Positions 1-11,090 of a DNA stretch of 64,000 nucleotides are shown piece by piece. The notes under the pieces are model-generated. The model had not been told where the DNA came from, searched no databases, and saw nothing but the letters and a program-made list of their open reading frames with translations. Positions within the stretch are counted from its first letter, which is position 1. Every line of letters starts with the position of its first letter. Made by a program: the position numbers and the translations under genes. Source of the DNA: Dipteronia dyeriana (Eukaryota > Streptophyta > Magnoliopsida > Sapindales > Sapindaceae); the NCBI GenBank assembly GCA_032871835.1, contig CM065297.1:87937052-88001051 (forward strand), in the 5' to 3' direction.

Positions 1-2513
1 AAAAATGTCGTTAAACTCCATGAGCAACTTGATCAATCCCAACCTCGTGTTAGGATTATGCTCGATAGCAAGAGTGTAATATTGTAATTGACAATCTTTT
101 CATATTAATAAAGTGATTTCTAGTTTAACAAATCTTATAGCATTTATAGTTTAATTATTATAATTGTCAAAACTAAATAATCATAAGGTCAAAAGACTAT
201 GAGAAAGGAAGAATTGTTCATACATCTAGATATGTATGAGGTCGACACAATTCTTTAGTTAATCTTGAATAATATTCACAACTTAAGATAAAAGGTTGGG
301 CGCATTTATCTTGTCAAAGTTGTAGATTCTTTTGCTACCATTTGAGTGGGATCAAATGTGTTATGATGAGTCTAAAATCATCAAAGTGTGGTGTCTTTGG
401 GCAAAAGAATCTAGTGAACTGGTGCATTGAATAGGATCAAAATGAAATACTTTATCTAGAACCGTCAATGGATAAAAGTTTCATTTGAAGACAATCGGAG
501 AGTCTATCTCAATCCTGAGATAAATGATGGACTTATGGTTGCAAGTGTTATCATTTGAACTATCAATGAGTACGATTATATAGCATAGTCTATCCTCGAT
601 AGTTTGGTGGTATTCATTTGTTAATCGATAGAGAACTTCATTTATAGATATAGACATCGTGGCTCCATTTATTGAATAAGAGTGGAATACCATCATATGG
701 ATGTTTTGAGGTATTGGATATTAAATCTTAACGTTAAGTTTTCAATAGTGTCTATTGAAACATGACTTCTGGACAAGTCAAAATATCCAAGTTCAAAATG
801 AGTTCATATGAGTAAATATGGTAACTTTGAGAGCTATAGGCGGTCTATGAGCTCTTGACGATTACTGGTATTCTTCACGAGGATACGCTTTCTCCAATAA
901 GGTTGTCTAGGGTATGAGTGAGTAACATCAACTTATTCTATCTTTATTTAAGAGTTCAATTTTAGTTCTTTAGTGGAATGAACTAAAATTAAATAGATCG
1001 AACCTAAGTGAATCATTTGTTGATTGTGATTGGGTTGTGTCTATTAGAGCTTAAATTTAGATAGCCCGTCAAGATCCCCAATCCACACGAATTTGCATGG
1101 ATCACTTGATATATTCTACCGAACCAATTTAGGGGTCCATCTAGAATTGTATTAAGGCATGAGAACTTGTTTCTTTTTGTAAGAATAGGTCTAGTTCACA
1201 TGTGGACTTTTTATTAAGGTCCAATGGATTTAATAAAATAAGAAAAATAATATATAGCCCATATATATGGTATGGGCGGCAAGGCTATTGAGAATAGCTT
1301 AAATATATTATTTTTATTTTATTATTTAATTAAATGGAAATTAATTAATTTTTTGATTAATTAATTATTTAATTAAATGTCAAAATCATTTTTCTAGTAG
1401 AAGATGGTCTCATAAAACTATACTATTGTTGGTAGTATAGTTAATGTTAAAGACTATATTTGATAAGTAGATAAATAAAAGGAATTATTTATCTAATCAA
1501 ATTAGGAAGTCTTTAATATGGTTACAAATACACTATTGAGTTGGATTAGAAGTCTTGGTGTAGGAAAGAATTCTTTTTGGAAAAGGATTCTTGGTCACCA
1601 AGTAAAACTACTTAATGGTAGAATTCTTCTTTGAAAAGGATTCTTAACCACCAAGTAAATCTACCTAAGGATATGATTCATGTCCATCAAGTAAATCCTT
1701 CTTAGGAAAGAATAAACTCTTCTAATCTATAGCAAAGAGAAATTCGGCCAGCCCATGTGTATATAGGAGAGGATAGATTTCCTTTTAGATATGGATTCTT
1801 AACTACCCAATAAATCCATCTAAGGAAAAGATTCTTACCAACCAAGTAAATCCTTCTTATGAGAGGATTTATGATCCTATATATATGTGTATAAGAAATT
1901 CGGCCATCCTAAGGCAATTGAGAGGAGAATTTCGACCAGCCCTATTTTTCTAACAGAAGAATTCGGCCATAATAGGAATTTTGAGGGAGAAAAATCTGAT
2001 TTTACTCTAGACAAAATTCGTTCATCTCTAAACAATAGTGTGTGAATTCGGCCAAGAAGAGAAAAAATGGAACGTTTTTGTTTTTTAGTAGTACACTAGT
2101 ATCCTTTACATCATAAGGGTTTTGTGTGTAACATTGAATCAAGGTTAACGCGAGTATCAATCAAGTTGATTGATAATTCACAAGTGACCGAACGTTCTTG
2201 GATTTTTTCTCTTGAAGGATATTTGTAACAAACAAAGAAAAGATTTTGTTTTGTCTCCATCCTCAGGTATACAATTTAAAGGGAGCTCACACTCCTAGGT
2301 GATTCACGTTCGTGATTGGATTGGAAAATCTTACGGAATCAATTCAGCACTTGTTCAATCGTCACGAGAAAAAGGTACGATACTTTTATATACGTCAATT
2401 AATCTAGGGTTAAGGTTCTCGTTGCATAAAAGGGAAAAAAAAATATTTATACGCAAACCCTAATTTTCATTTTCTCACGCTTCCGTTACGTTTTGAACCG
2501 TTTTTTCCCTACA
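1..2513 (+). mobile_element. Non-coding, probable LTR-retrotransposon end (Copia-type LTR)
   Basis: No credible coding sequence is present. The right part has the character of a plant Copia LTR end. It runs through a T-rich stretch and ends in CA at 2512-2513, where the minus-strand Ty3 gag/protease sequence starts. The motif ATTCGGCCA occurs at about 1743, 1911, 1963 and 2047. A degenerate unit, GGATTCTT..CCAAGTAAATC, recurs at about 1580, 1640, 1800 and 1820. The simplest reading is that an element lying mostly left of the window inserted into the Ty3 element, but its left end and primer site are not visible. It could instead be a solo LTR. Confidence 0.4.
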
Positions 2514-2637
2514 TCTCGAGTGCAATCCTGACATTTACCACTTTGGTCGGGTAATCTTCTCTAACTAGGACTTCTTCCAACTCGTCAATAGGCTATCCAC
2601 TAGCCCATTCTCTCCATTGCTCTTCTTCTTTCGTGAC

Positions 2638-3129
2638 TTAGGAATCACTTTTTGGATGACCAGTAGTCTCTGAATCCTTCTGTTCTGTCCCTACTACTTT
2701 CTGGTTTTGGATCGTTGACACTTGTGAGAATTGTCTTGCCAGTACTATCGGGTTAGAGAAGACCGCATAACATTTTCTGGCAGCTAGCTGGTCACCATGT
2801 ACCTTGTCTACTAGGTTCCTGACTGGAAACTTCAAGGTGATATGGTAGACTAACAAGACTCCATCGATGGCTGATAGGAATGGCCTTCCTAGTATTGCAT
2901 TGTAGGCCATTGGAAGATCAACTACAACAAAGTTTGTCAATATATTTTGTTGGAGGGGTGTGGTTTCTGCAATAACCGGGAGTATCTTCGATCTCACTGG
3001 TTTGATAGAGTCGCCTATGAAACCATACAAAGGGGTTGTGCAGCTGTTATAGCACCACTGCTTCAGGTTGAGTTTTTCCAAAGTATTTTTGAAGAGGACA
3101 TCCACACTACTGCCTGAATCGATAAGCAC
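2638..3129 (-). pseudogene. Ty3 retropepsin-like aspartic protease region
   Basis: The 163-residue open frame starts with MLIDSGSSVDVLF, which contains the D-S-G catalytic triplet of retropepsins. It continues with LYGFIGDSIKP, a hydrophobic VVVDLPMAYNAILGRPFL flap/dimer region, and IDGVLLVYHITLKFPV. This matches the gag-linked protease of Tat-type Ty3 elements. The frame upstream is interrupted, so the protease is separated from gag. The frame ends just before the junction with the LTR-like unit at 2513. Confidence 0.82.
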
Positions 3130-5211
3130 ATGATGAACCTCACATATGTATTGTGACCACTAACGGATCGTCGTGGGGCTGAACAATGCTATAGGCGTCC
3201 GCCTCAAACAAGATAATTTGAGCCGACTGAGAAGTGCCTGCAATACTCTGTTCTAACTTGAAAATGCTTCTACCTTTCTCCACGAGGGGGAATCTTTCTC
3301 ACGTGGTTCTTCTAGGCATTGTTGGAGGATTCAGCCAAGGTTGGACCTCCACTGATGGTACGGATGACCTGGATTTGCTTCATCAAATCCTTCTATTTAC
3401 CTCTTCGTTTATCCTAATCTTTCTGGATCTCTGCTTGCACTTCCTTCCCCGTCTGAATGTTGTCTCTGCTTGTTATAAGAACTCTACCAAGCATCATTCC
3501 CTTACTAGAGGTTCTATCTTGTTACACAGGCTGTAACACTCTGACGTGTTATACCCGATGTCTTCATGGAAGTCACAATACTTGTACCGGTTCCTGGCAT
3601 CGGCAGGTGCTTTCATTAGCATCGGTTTTTGTAACAACCCTTTATCTCAGATGGCTAGGTAGATCGTTTCCTGGGAAGTAATCGGTGAGGTATGATGATC
3701 GAACCTCATCTCTTCTCGGGTTATAGGAGCTGCCCCCTTTGGAGGAGAGGAAGCCCGATGAGGAGTTTTCCTTACTGTAACCCGATCCCATTGAGTTTGA
3801 AATGGGGGAGGATGGTATGTTGATCTATTAAGTGGTTTGTTATGAATCCTCTGAACTGGTGCCAGCCTAGGTGCCTCTTTCTTTTGGAACTTCACCGTTC
3901 TCATGTCGTCATACTCCAGCTTGACTTTCAGCTATTCTTCGATCTCTATCTGCTCTAAAGCCCTATCGTATGCTTCTTGATAGGTTTCTAGCGCGTGCTT
4001 AGTGAATGACTGGAATAAGTTTCCTGCCCACAGGTTTCTATAGAAATTGGCTAGGGTCTCTTTCTCTGTGAAGACTCTCATCTGGATGACCTTCTTATGG
4101 AACCGTTCCATATAAGCCCGAAGAGTTTCTCCTCTCTCCTAGATCATTTACTACAGATGGATGGGATCCTTGGAACGAGGTTTGACAACCTAAAATTGTG
4201 AGCAGAACTTAGTTGATTGCTTCGTGAAAGAGTCCACACTACCAGCAGGCAGCTTTCTGAACAAGGTCTTGAAAGAATCTATCAGAGTGGTAGGGAACAT
4301 CAGGCACATGGCGGCTCTAGTTGTATTATGGACCTCCATCTGTTGGACGAAGCTCTCTAAGTGTCTCAAAGGATCCTCCGTGCCAGAGAATTTATCTAGG
4401 GGCATCTTAAACTTCGATGGGAGCTCCATCTCCCGAATCCTTCTGGTAAAAGGAGTGTTCATCTCGCTTAGGGGATCCTTTTTGACCTCTTTACCTTTTC
4501 CTCTTTTTTACTGTTGGATCTCATTCTGTATTTTAGCCAGTTGGTCCTTTAGGTGCTTATTTTCGTGCCTTTCAGAATCGACCTCAGAGCTTTCATTGTC
4601 AGATCCCCTCAATGAGTTGGATGCTTCAACTTTACTACCCTTATGGGCAGGCTCTACTTGCAATATTTATCGACTACCATCAGCTTCAGTTTGAGGTTTG
4701 ATTCTGAAAATCGCCTGTCGAAAGGGGTTGCGAGGTGCCCTCAGTGGAGCGTCAGCTGCCGACTTGACCTGCCTAGGTTGATAGTAGGTCGACTTATCTA
4801 AAACTAGGGACATGGGTCCCAGTTTATCCCGAATGGAAGTTGTAGGCCCAATACTGTTGTAGGCCCAATACTGTTGTAGGCAGGGATAGGTGGAGGGGAA
4901 CCCAGCCGATCGAAGGCAGACTGCCTGGCAGCGGGTCTACTCGCCTCTCCTCGGGTACCATGGTCTGCCAGTTGAGGATCAATTCCTTCTACAACTAGAT
5001 TGAGGCAGACACTCTCCACAATGGTCGATGCATGCTGGTTGATCATAGCTTGGTTCACCGCTAGAGGGGCTGGCGCCCGCTCCACGTCTGGCTCATATAA
5101 GGCTGGCTAGCGATGCTTGTATTTCTTTCTCTTTTTGTGCCCTTTCTTGGTCGAGGGGGCAGACTGATGTGCTGAGGTCTTAGGCAATCCTTGAGAGGAG
5201 CAAAACCTCAT
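3130..5211 (-). pseudogene. Decayed Ty3 gag polyprotein (Tat-like)
   Basis: An ATG at 5211 (minus) opens a basic, lysine-rich N-terminus (KKGHKKRKKYKHR), followed by an in-frame TAG near 5108. Further along, 4462-4190 holds the capsid-like Retrotrans_gag core with DKFSGTEDPLRHLESF, then MCLMFPTTL and FRKLPAGSVDSF. The next stretch carries ERGETLRAYMERFHK. A zinc-knuckle-like YCDFHEDIGYNTSEC lies near 3560-3600. Stops and frameshifts break the reading frame repeatedly. Gag of this family would form the particle that packages element RNA. This copy cannot make it. Confidence 0.8.
4841..4874. repeat. 17-bp tandem duplication in gag
   Basis: TGTAGGCCCAATACTGT occurs twice, back to back (4841-4857 and 4858-4874), inside the decayed gag. 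A 17-bp unit shifts the frame, so this is one of the disabling changes or arose after inactivation. Confidence 0.95.
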
Positions 5212-5257
5212 AATCACTGCAAAACAACAAACTCATAAATGTAAAAATAATGGAGTG

Positions 5258-5278
5258 GGGTTGCCAAAGACGGCGCCA
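5258..5278 (-). other. tRNA primer-binding site of the Tat-like element
   Basis: The minus strand reads TGGCGCCGTCTTTGGCAAC just downstream of the LTR. TGGCGCC at this place is the complement of a tRNA 3' end with its CCA, as used for minus-strand priming by many plant Ty3 elements. I could not assign the tRNA with certainty. Confidence 0.6.
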
Positions 5279-5289
5279 GAAAGTCTTAA

Positions 5290-6401
5290 TGGAAAATTTG
5301 TTCGAGATGAGAATTTCCAATTAACACCCTAGAGACCACTACCACGGAGGTGGTGGCCGAGGTTAGGTACCATTGGTACCTTGATTGCTTGAGTAAAGGT
5401 GAGAGTTCAAAACAAATGTTAACGCAATAAGGAAGGGAACAATAACACGGCTATGTTATCTATCACAGATATCGTATTAAAAAAAAACTTTCAAATATAT
5501 ACTCAATCTCACTTGGGTACAACGAGGTTGCAACCTAATGCCTATCAAGAAGTTGAAAATAACGATGGCCGTGTTTCGATCAAGGAATTCAAGTCGGAGT
5601 TTAACCTTTTCTTCCCTTTCCTTCTATGTTTTTTTTATCGCTCTCTGTCCTCCTCCCTTTTATCTGCCATGCTTGGGCGTATTTATACATGGTTCAAGTA
5701 GGTTTAAACTTCGCGAGTCTCCCACCATGATTCTCTGAATCCGTTCTCTCCTTATCGGGGGAGATAAGTTTGTTTCCTCTTTGGACTCAAACTCTTGCCA
5801 TGTATGTACGTGGCAATTTAATGTTTATTAGGTGTGTGTGCCCTCATGGCTTGATTTTCCATGGAGGTCGTCGAGTACTGTTTCGTAGGACGAGGTAAAT
5901 TTATGCCCTGGTTTTGGTACTAGGAGCTTGGTCTGACCTTTCCAGGTCCATTGGAGCTTAGGATGACCTCGTGGGCACCCTTTGGTGGCAATAGGCCTTT
6001 GGCGAGCTTCCTGCTACTTGTCCAGATAGGTCTATATCTTCCCTCGGCTAGATAAAGCAATCTCGAGGTATGGGCTCGTTGCTTAATAGGTTCTCATTTA
6101 AGTCTGGAGAGGATGGCAGGCTCTTGGGGAGGTTACGAGGTAGTTTCGATCTCGAGAGCCCGGATAGCCATGTGTCAGGCTTTTCCCTAGTTCTTGCTTC
6201 GATGCGAGGAACTCAACCTGATCGTGTCGGGGTCTACCCCTGATGCTTCTGAAGCTTGATGACCTTTCCTCACTTCTACAAGGAGGCTCCATGGCTCGAC
6301 CTCGGGACCCGGGATTTAGTGATGGGTAATCTTGGGCCTGGACCTGGGCTTGGAGAGTGGAAAATTTATCTCTGGTCCTTAGCTAAATTTGGCTATTAAC
6401 A
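5290..6401 (-). repeat. 5' LTR of the Tat-like element
   Basis: Read on the minus strand, the segment starts TGTTAATAGCC (at 6401) and ends AAATTTTCCA (at 5290), the standard TG...CA LTR limits. It lies 11 bases from the primer-binding site. Its length would be 1112 bp. The partner LTR is not in the window, so the ends are inferred only from the TG/CA termini and the PBS spacing. Confidence 0.65.
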
Positions 6402-6829
6402 ACTCTAAAAAAAATCTCATTATTTAATAGACAATTATGTGAATTACACTAATTTTTAATCAATTAAAAAAAAAACCACATAATTATCAATGGCTATTAT
6501 GCATGTATGATATATCCGAAATATATATTCATGTGTAGGCACACCTATTCTAAATGACGTGTATATTCATGACAATGCTTTATTCATCTCATAGTAAAAA
6601 ACATACATGAGTTGACTGAGTACAATGAGTTATTTAGCCTAAAAACATGTCTAATTACAAAAGTTACCCAAGGCATTTCTTGGTTTTTAAGTAATTCCAA
6701 TGTTCTTCAAGTTCTTTTGGGTTCTTGTTATGGGCTTTTAACCAAGTCCAACTGGATTAAATAGAATTTATTTTTTTAATATCATGACTCATCTCATAAA
6801 TCAAACCTAATGGCCAAGTGTTACTCTAA
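6402..6829. other. AT-rich spacer, no gene seen
   Basis: The sequence between the Ty3 LTR end and the first Harbinger-like MITE has no open frame or recognisable motif. The MITE interrupts it, and it continues at 7288. Confidence 0.5.
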
Positions 6830-7284
6830 GGGTGTGTTTGGTATGAATTTTCAAGTAGAACTTCTAGAATACATCTTTTTGTAGTAGAGCTTCTAACAAA
6901 AAAGGTTTTTGGTTGTGTAAATTACAAAAAAATGTGTGTTGACAATGTATTTTTAAAAATAGCTTTTGGTTGTGTAAATTATAAATAGGGTGATGACAAT
7001 GTATTTAATGAAAGAATTGTATGGTGAAATACTTAAAATTTATAAATAGTAGTTGAGAAAATTCATGTGTTTTGAAAAAACTCAAAAAAACAACTTTTTG
7101 AAAAAACCCAAATTTTGGGCTTCTCCAAGTAGACATAAAATGGTTTTTATAAAGGGTAATTAAGACAATTTATACATAAAAAAATTGTTTTGAGTTTTTT
7201 CAAACAACAAAAAAAATCCTCAAAATAGCTTATAGATTAAAAAAAATGCTTTTGATACTTACAAAAATCATACCAAACACACAC
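6830..7284. mobile_element. PIF/Harbinger (Tourist-like) MITE, 455 bp
   Basis: The terminal inverted repeats are GGGTGTGTTTGGTATGA on the left and, reading inward from the right, GTGTGTGTTTGGTATGA. Both ends are flanked by TAA (6827-6829 and 7285-7287), the 3-bp TWA target duplication of PIF/Harbinger elements. Inside, GGTTGTGTAAATTA followed by GACAATGTATTT appears twice (about 6910 and 6966). There is no coding sequence, so it is non-autonomous. Confidence 0.65.
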
Positions 7285-7287
7285 TAA

Positions 7288-8037
7288 CACTTATTGGAGG
7301 CCCAAGGAATATATATGTAAAAAAAAAAATCCAGCACAAATTCCTTTTTGAATTTGGAAACCCTGGCGCTTTTGCGAGTGGTCGTCATTCGCACGCATGG
7401 GCTGCCCATAACCGCACATGCGACAATCACGCAGCGGCAAGCACGTGCAGCCAGCCAGTCGTGCACGAGCAACTAGTCGCGTATAAAGACAATGCAAGGC
7501 TGCCTCGCGCACAGCCAGTCTGGACGCAGCGAACTCGCATTGCTAGCAGCTCAGGAACATTGCTTAGCTGTTATGCGTGCGACACACACATGCACAAGGC
7601 CTGGTTGCTGTGAACGCAGCCTGCCTTGGCAAACTGCATGGCAACTACGCAGCTGTCCGCGCTGCACGCCTACACCCGTCTCACCCCTGTGCACGTTTTC
7701 GACTTCACTCGTTCGCCTTCCGTCTTCTTCGTCTTATTTCTTCGTACATATTTTACAATAAAATATATTGCAGAAAAAATACAACAAAGAATATTCAATA
7801 GAAAAAAATAAAATACTAAATTACATCCTAACATTAATTTTACATGGGAAAAAATATTACAACCTTTAAAAAGAACCTTAAACCCATTGTACCATACAAT
7901 TAAAGATCAACCATGTTTATCAAAAAAAAATATAAACATCATACGATCATTAGAAAGTGCCTACACATACCATACATGCAAATCAAAGAATAAAACTATG
8001 GAAAAAGAAACTTTTATTCTTATAAATTGTATAATAT
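7288..8037 (-). other. Probable internal region of a minus-strand Copia element, no intact gene
   Basis: This lies on the internal side of the Copia primer site at 8038-8050. The block at 7340-7740 is clearly GC-richer than its surroundings and gives short overlapping frames on both strands. None resembles a known protein. If the element was once complete, this would be its leader plus a rearranged remnant; gag and pol are absent. Confidence 0.3.
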
Positions 8038-8050
8038 GGCTCTAATACCA
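8038..8050 (-). other. Copia primer-binding site (initiator tRNA-Met type)
   Basis: The minus strand reads TGGTATTAGAGCC, close to the Copia consensus TGGTATCAGAGC, placed two bases after the LTR end ...TTCTTACA. It fixes the orientation of the adjoining LTR. Confidence 0.65.
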
Positions 8051-8468
8051 ATTGTAAGAACCCGGATTAACGTTGTGCAGTGAGAACAAGGTTTTAAATT
8101 TTTTATACAACTTGTAAACTATATGCAACATATAAGAATATATAAATATGGATTTAGATCAAACCTTGATGCTAACTCTTTCGTTTCTTTAAGCTTTATT
8201 CCGATTACGAACCACCAAGTCTTCCTATGTCCCGTGATCTGGTAACTATGTGTGTGCAAGTAACGATCTTCCAGGAATGTACATGAGGATGCAAAGGCTT
8301 AAAGAATATAATTCCTTATTTTCTACTTGGCAAATTTGGGCACCACAAGCTAGAATAATTTTTTTTTCTTTTGGCCGAAATCTTCCAAGACTTTCTAGGG
8401 TTTTAGTTTTTATGTTTTTGGTTCAAAGAATAATAATTAGTCTCTTGTCTCCCTGTTATGTAAATATA

Positions 8469-8474
<6 letters not shown>

Positions 8475-8541
<67 letters not shown>
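8475..8541. repeat. (TA)n microsatellite
   Basis: An uninterrupted TA dinucleotide run of about 33 units lies within the Copia LTR. Confidence 0.98.
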
Positions 8542-8545
<4 letters not shown>

Positions 8546-9317
8546 GTTGCAAATCCTCTTCCAAATATATTTCTATATATAAAAAGGATACGTAGTATTT
8601 AAGTGTCCTAGGTAGAGTAGGATTCTAACTCACACATAACCCTAGTTGACTTGAACTTAAACATTTAAATATTTAATGAATAGAATAATCTAATTATTAT
8701 TTCTTTCTTTCAGTCATGATTTGAACTTGTAACCTCCAATTAATAATTAATTATTCATTCATAATTATTATTTTATTAATTAAATAATCTAATTATTTAA
8801 TTAATTTAACTATTAACATTCATTAATTAAATAATCTCATTATTCAATTAATTTCTGAATATATATACGTGTTACTTATGTAACACAATTAATTGGACAA
8901 TTCAATTGATTAACTGTGACTCTTGTTACCTTTAATCAATTGGGTAAGCAAGGGGTCCTAATGGATCCACATTTTTTAGCTCCAATAGTGCTTAGAAATA
9001 ATTAATTAAACCCTTAAGTTAATATTTCATGATCATTAACTTCAGAGTTATTATATTAAAAACTCGATGTTGCACTCTCGCAACTATAGATGTTTTACAC
9101 AAACTAAAATTACAGTTGTCCATCGATATAGCTATTACATACGGTATGATCCTCCACAAGTAGTTCATAATTAGAGTAAGGTCATAAAGCCCGTTATACC
9201 TCCCTAATTATATAATTTCCATTAAGTAACATTGATTCTCTAATGAACAATAAATCCTAACTTTTTTATGGAAGAGAGAGATAGCTTATATTGTTCAAGT
9301 CCCAAATCAACCATTAA

Positions 9318-9798
9318 GAGTGTGTTTGGTATGGGGACGGGACAGCACAGGACAGTTGTTCCATATTGTGTTTGAAATATCTAGGACATAACTGTTAACT
9401 GTACTATAATGGATTTGGTATGACTGGAAAAGGATGAGACAAGAGGTCCAAATGACCAGAGTGACCATATTGTCCTATCTAGGGATCTCCACTGTCTACC
9501 TAAAAATGGACGGTAGAGATTTATTAATTTAAAAAATTGAAATAAGAAATTAAAAAAGAAAAGTGGAGATCTAGATGGATCTCCCATCCATGGATCTAGA
9601 TCTCAACTAGGGGAGCCTCCACATCGGCGGCTAGGCTTGGAGATCCTGATAGATATCATGAGACTTTGTTTATTTTCAATCGGTTAGATCTCTAGTATTT
9701 TTTCATTTTTGTTTACTTTCAACAAACTATCTTTTATCATCAACATCATCATCATCATCAAATCCACTTCTCTGTATCCCCCTCTCTCGTTGCTAACT

Positions 9799-9835
<37 letters not shown>

Positions 9836-10393
9836 CTCATTTTTTTTTCTTTTTTTCAGTTCAAATAGCTTCGATTTGCTTGTTCTTAGAGAAAAAAATG
9901 ATTAATTTAGTCAGCTTCGATTTTCTTTTTTATTCCAAACCTTACAGTTGTAGTTTGTTTTTTTTTTAAACTTGGAAAAAAAAATTAGATTAGATCGGTC
10001 AACACTCAACTGGGATTTTCTTGTTCTTAAAGAAAAAAATATATTTTATTTAGTTAGATTTTGTTGTTTTTAATTCTTCAAGTTTTAGATCGTTTTCTAG
10101 AACAAAGAATTGGTTGAGTAAAAGAAGAGAGAGAATCTGAAAAAAAAATTGCTTTGGGTTTTATTTCATACTTGGTATTTTTGTAACTTTTAGAAGTATT
10201 AAGGGTAAAAAAGTCATTTTGAGACTTGTCTCATGCATGGGACAAGTGTGGCTGAGGGTCTGGGGTGGGAGAACTCTTTATATTTTTTGTTCCACGTTGT
10301 CCCGTCCCGTCCCATGCTTAGAATGTGTCAAACGTGGGACAAGAGAAAGTTGTCCCACGTTGTCCCGTTATATCCCACGTACCAAATGCACCC
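9318..10393. mobile_element. PIF/Harbinger-like non-autonomous element, 1076 bp
   Basis: The left end is GAGTGTGTTTGGTATGGGG. The right end, read inward, is GGGTGCATTTGGTACGTGGG. Both are flanked by TAA (9315-9317 and 10394-10396). A (CT)n tract sits at 9802-9830, and a GGGACAAGTGTGG/TTGTCCCAC-rich subterminal part at the right. The two short + strand frames at 10219-10575 are made of subterminal repeat and flank and are not genes. No transposase is seen. It is inserted inside the Copia LTR. Confidence 0.6.
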
Positions 10394-10848
10394 TAAGGGA
10401 ACTACCATCTATTTCTCGCAAGAAGGAGTGGATTCCACTATTATGCAAAACCTTCCAAGCCCAAGCCAAACCACAATTCCAACATACGAAATTATTGACC
10501 GGGAATGCAACTCCGATCTCACCCATGATATATCAAAAACTACGATCTAACCTGAAGAAGTCGATAAGACACTAATGATTAAGATCACCCATATAAAGCC
10601 ATTATTTGTTGATATATATGAATCTCATCTTGTAACGGATCTTGGTGAGATATTTATATAGATAATGACCCAATCCTATTTGATCACATTATATAAGGTG
10701 CCTCCATTCTCTACTCGTTATATGAATAGTCTAGGTTAAGACCATCGTATATTACGAAATGGACCGCAGCTGTAGATTAACCATAAATAAATTACCCAAA
10801 TCTACTTGCTATCTACAGACTCTTTAGATTGCTCATCCCAAACTAAAT

Positions 10849-10925
<77 letters not shown>
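10849..10925. repeat. (GT)n microsatellite
   Basis: A GT run of almost 40 units with one or two GTAT interruptions, inside the Copia LTR. Confidence 0.97.
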
Positions 10926-10927
<2 letters not shown>

Positions 10928-11090
10928 AGACACTTATATACTCAATTAGAGATTACATCCGACAATCTTGGATGTTAAGTACACATGATATAACTGTATG
11001 AGAAAGGTATATAGAATGAATAAACTATTTCTTTTATTAATGTTTTATTCATATTTACAAATTACAAGCTTTCGGACATAAACCCCAACA

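Larger units (their letters stand above)
2514..6401 (-). mobile_element. Truncated Ty3/gypsy retrotransposon, Tat-like (5' LTR, PBS, gag, protease)
   Basis: On the minus strand the order is LTR (6401 to 5290), primer-binding site beginning TGGCGCCGTC (about 5278), gag and retropepsin. The sequence stops at 2513 before any reverse transcriptase. The gag core (FKMPLDKFSGTEDPLRHLE) and the protease signature (LIDSGSSVDVLF, then LYGFIGDS and YNAILGRPFLSAI) are typical of the Tat/Retand branch of plant Ty3 elements. Several stops and frame changes show it is dead. The missing pol and 3' LTR may lie left of the window beyond the unit at 1-2513, or be deleted. Confidence 0.85.
8053..11090 (-). repeat. 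Copia LTR (minus strand) enlarged by a nested MITE
   Basis: On the minus strand the unit starts TGTTGGGGTTTATGTCC at 11090 and ends GGGTTCTTACA at 8053, directly before a Copia-type primer site. The total is 3038 bp, of which 1076 bp (9318-10393) is a later Harbinger-like insertion, leaving about 1.96 kb of LTR. It also contains a long (TA)n and a (GT)n tract. No partner LTR is seen in the window. Confidence 0.62.

Noticed and set aside
3234..4694. Plus-strand frames up to 156 residues
   Set aside because: They are antisense to the Ty3 gag; the minus-strand reading matches gag motifs.
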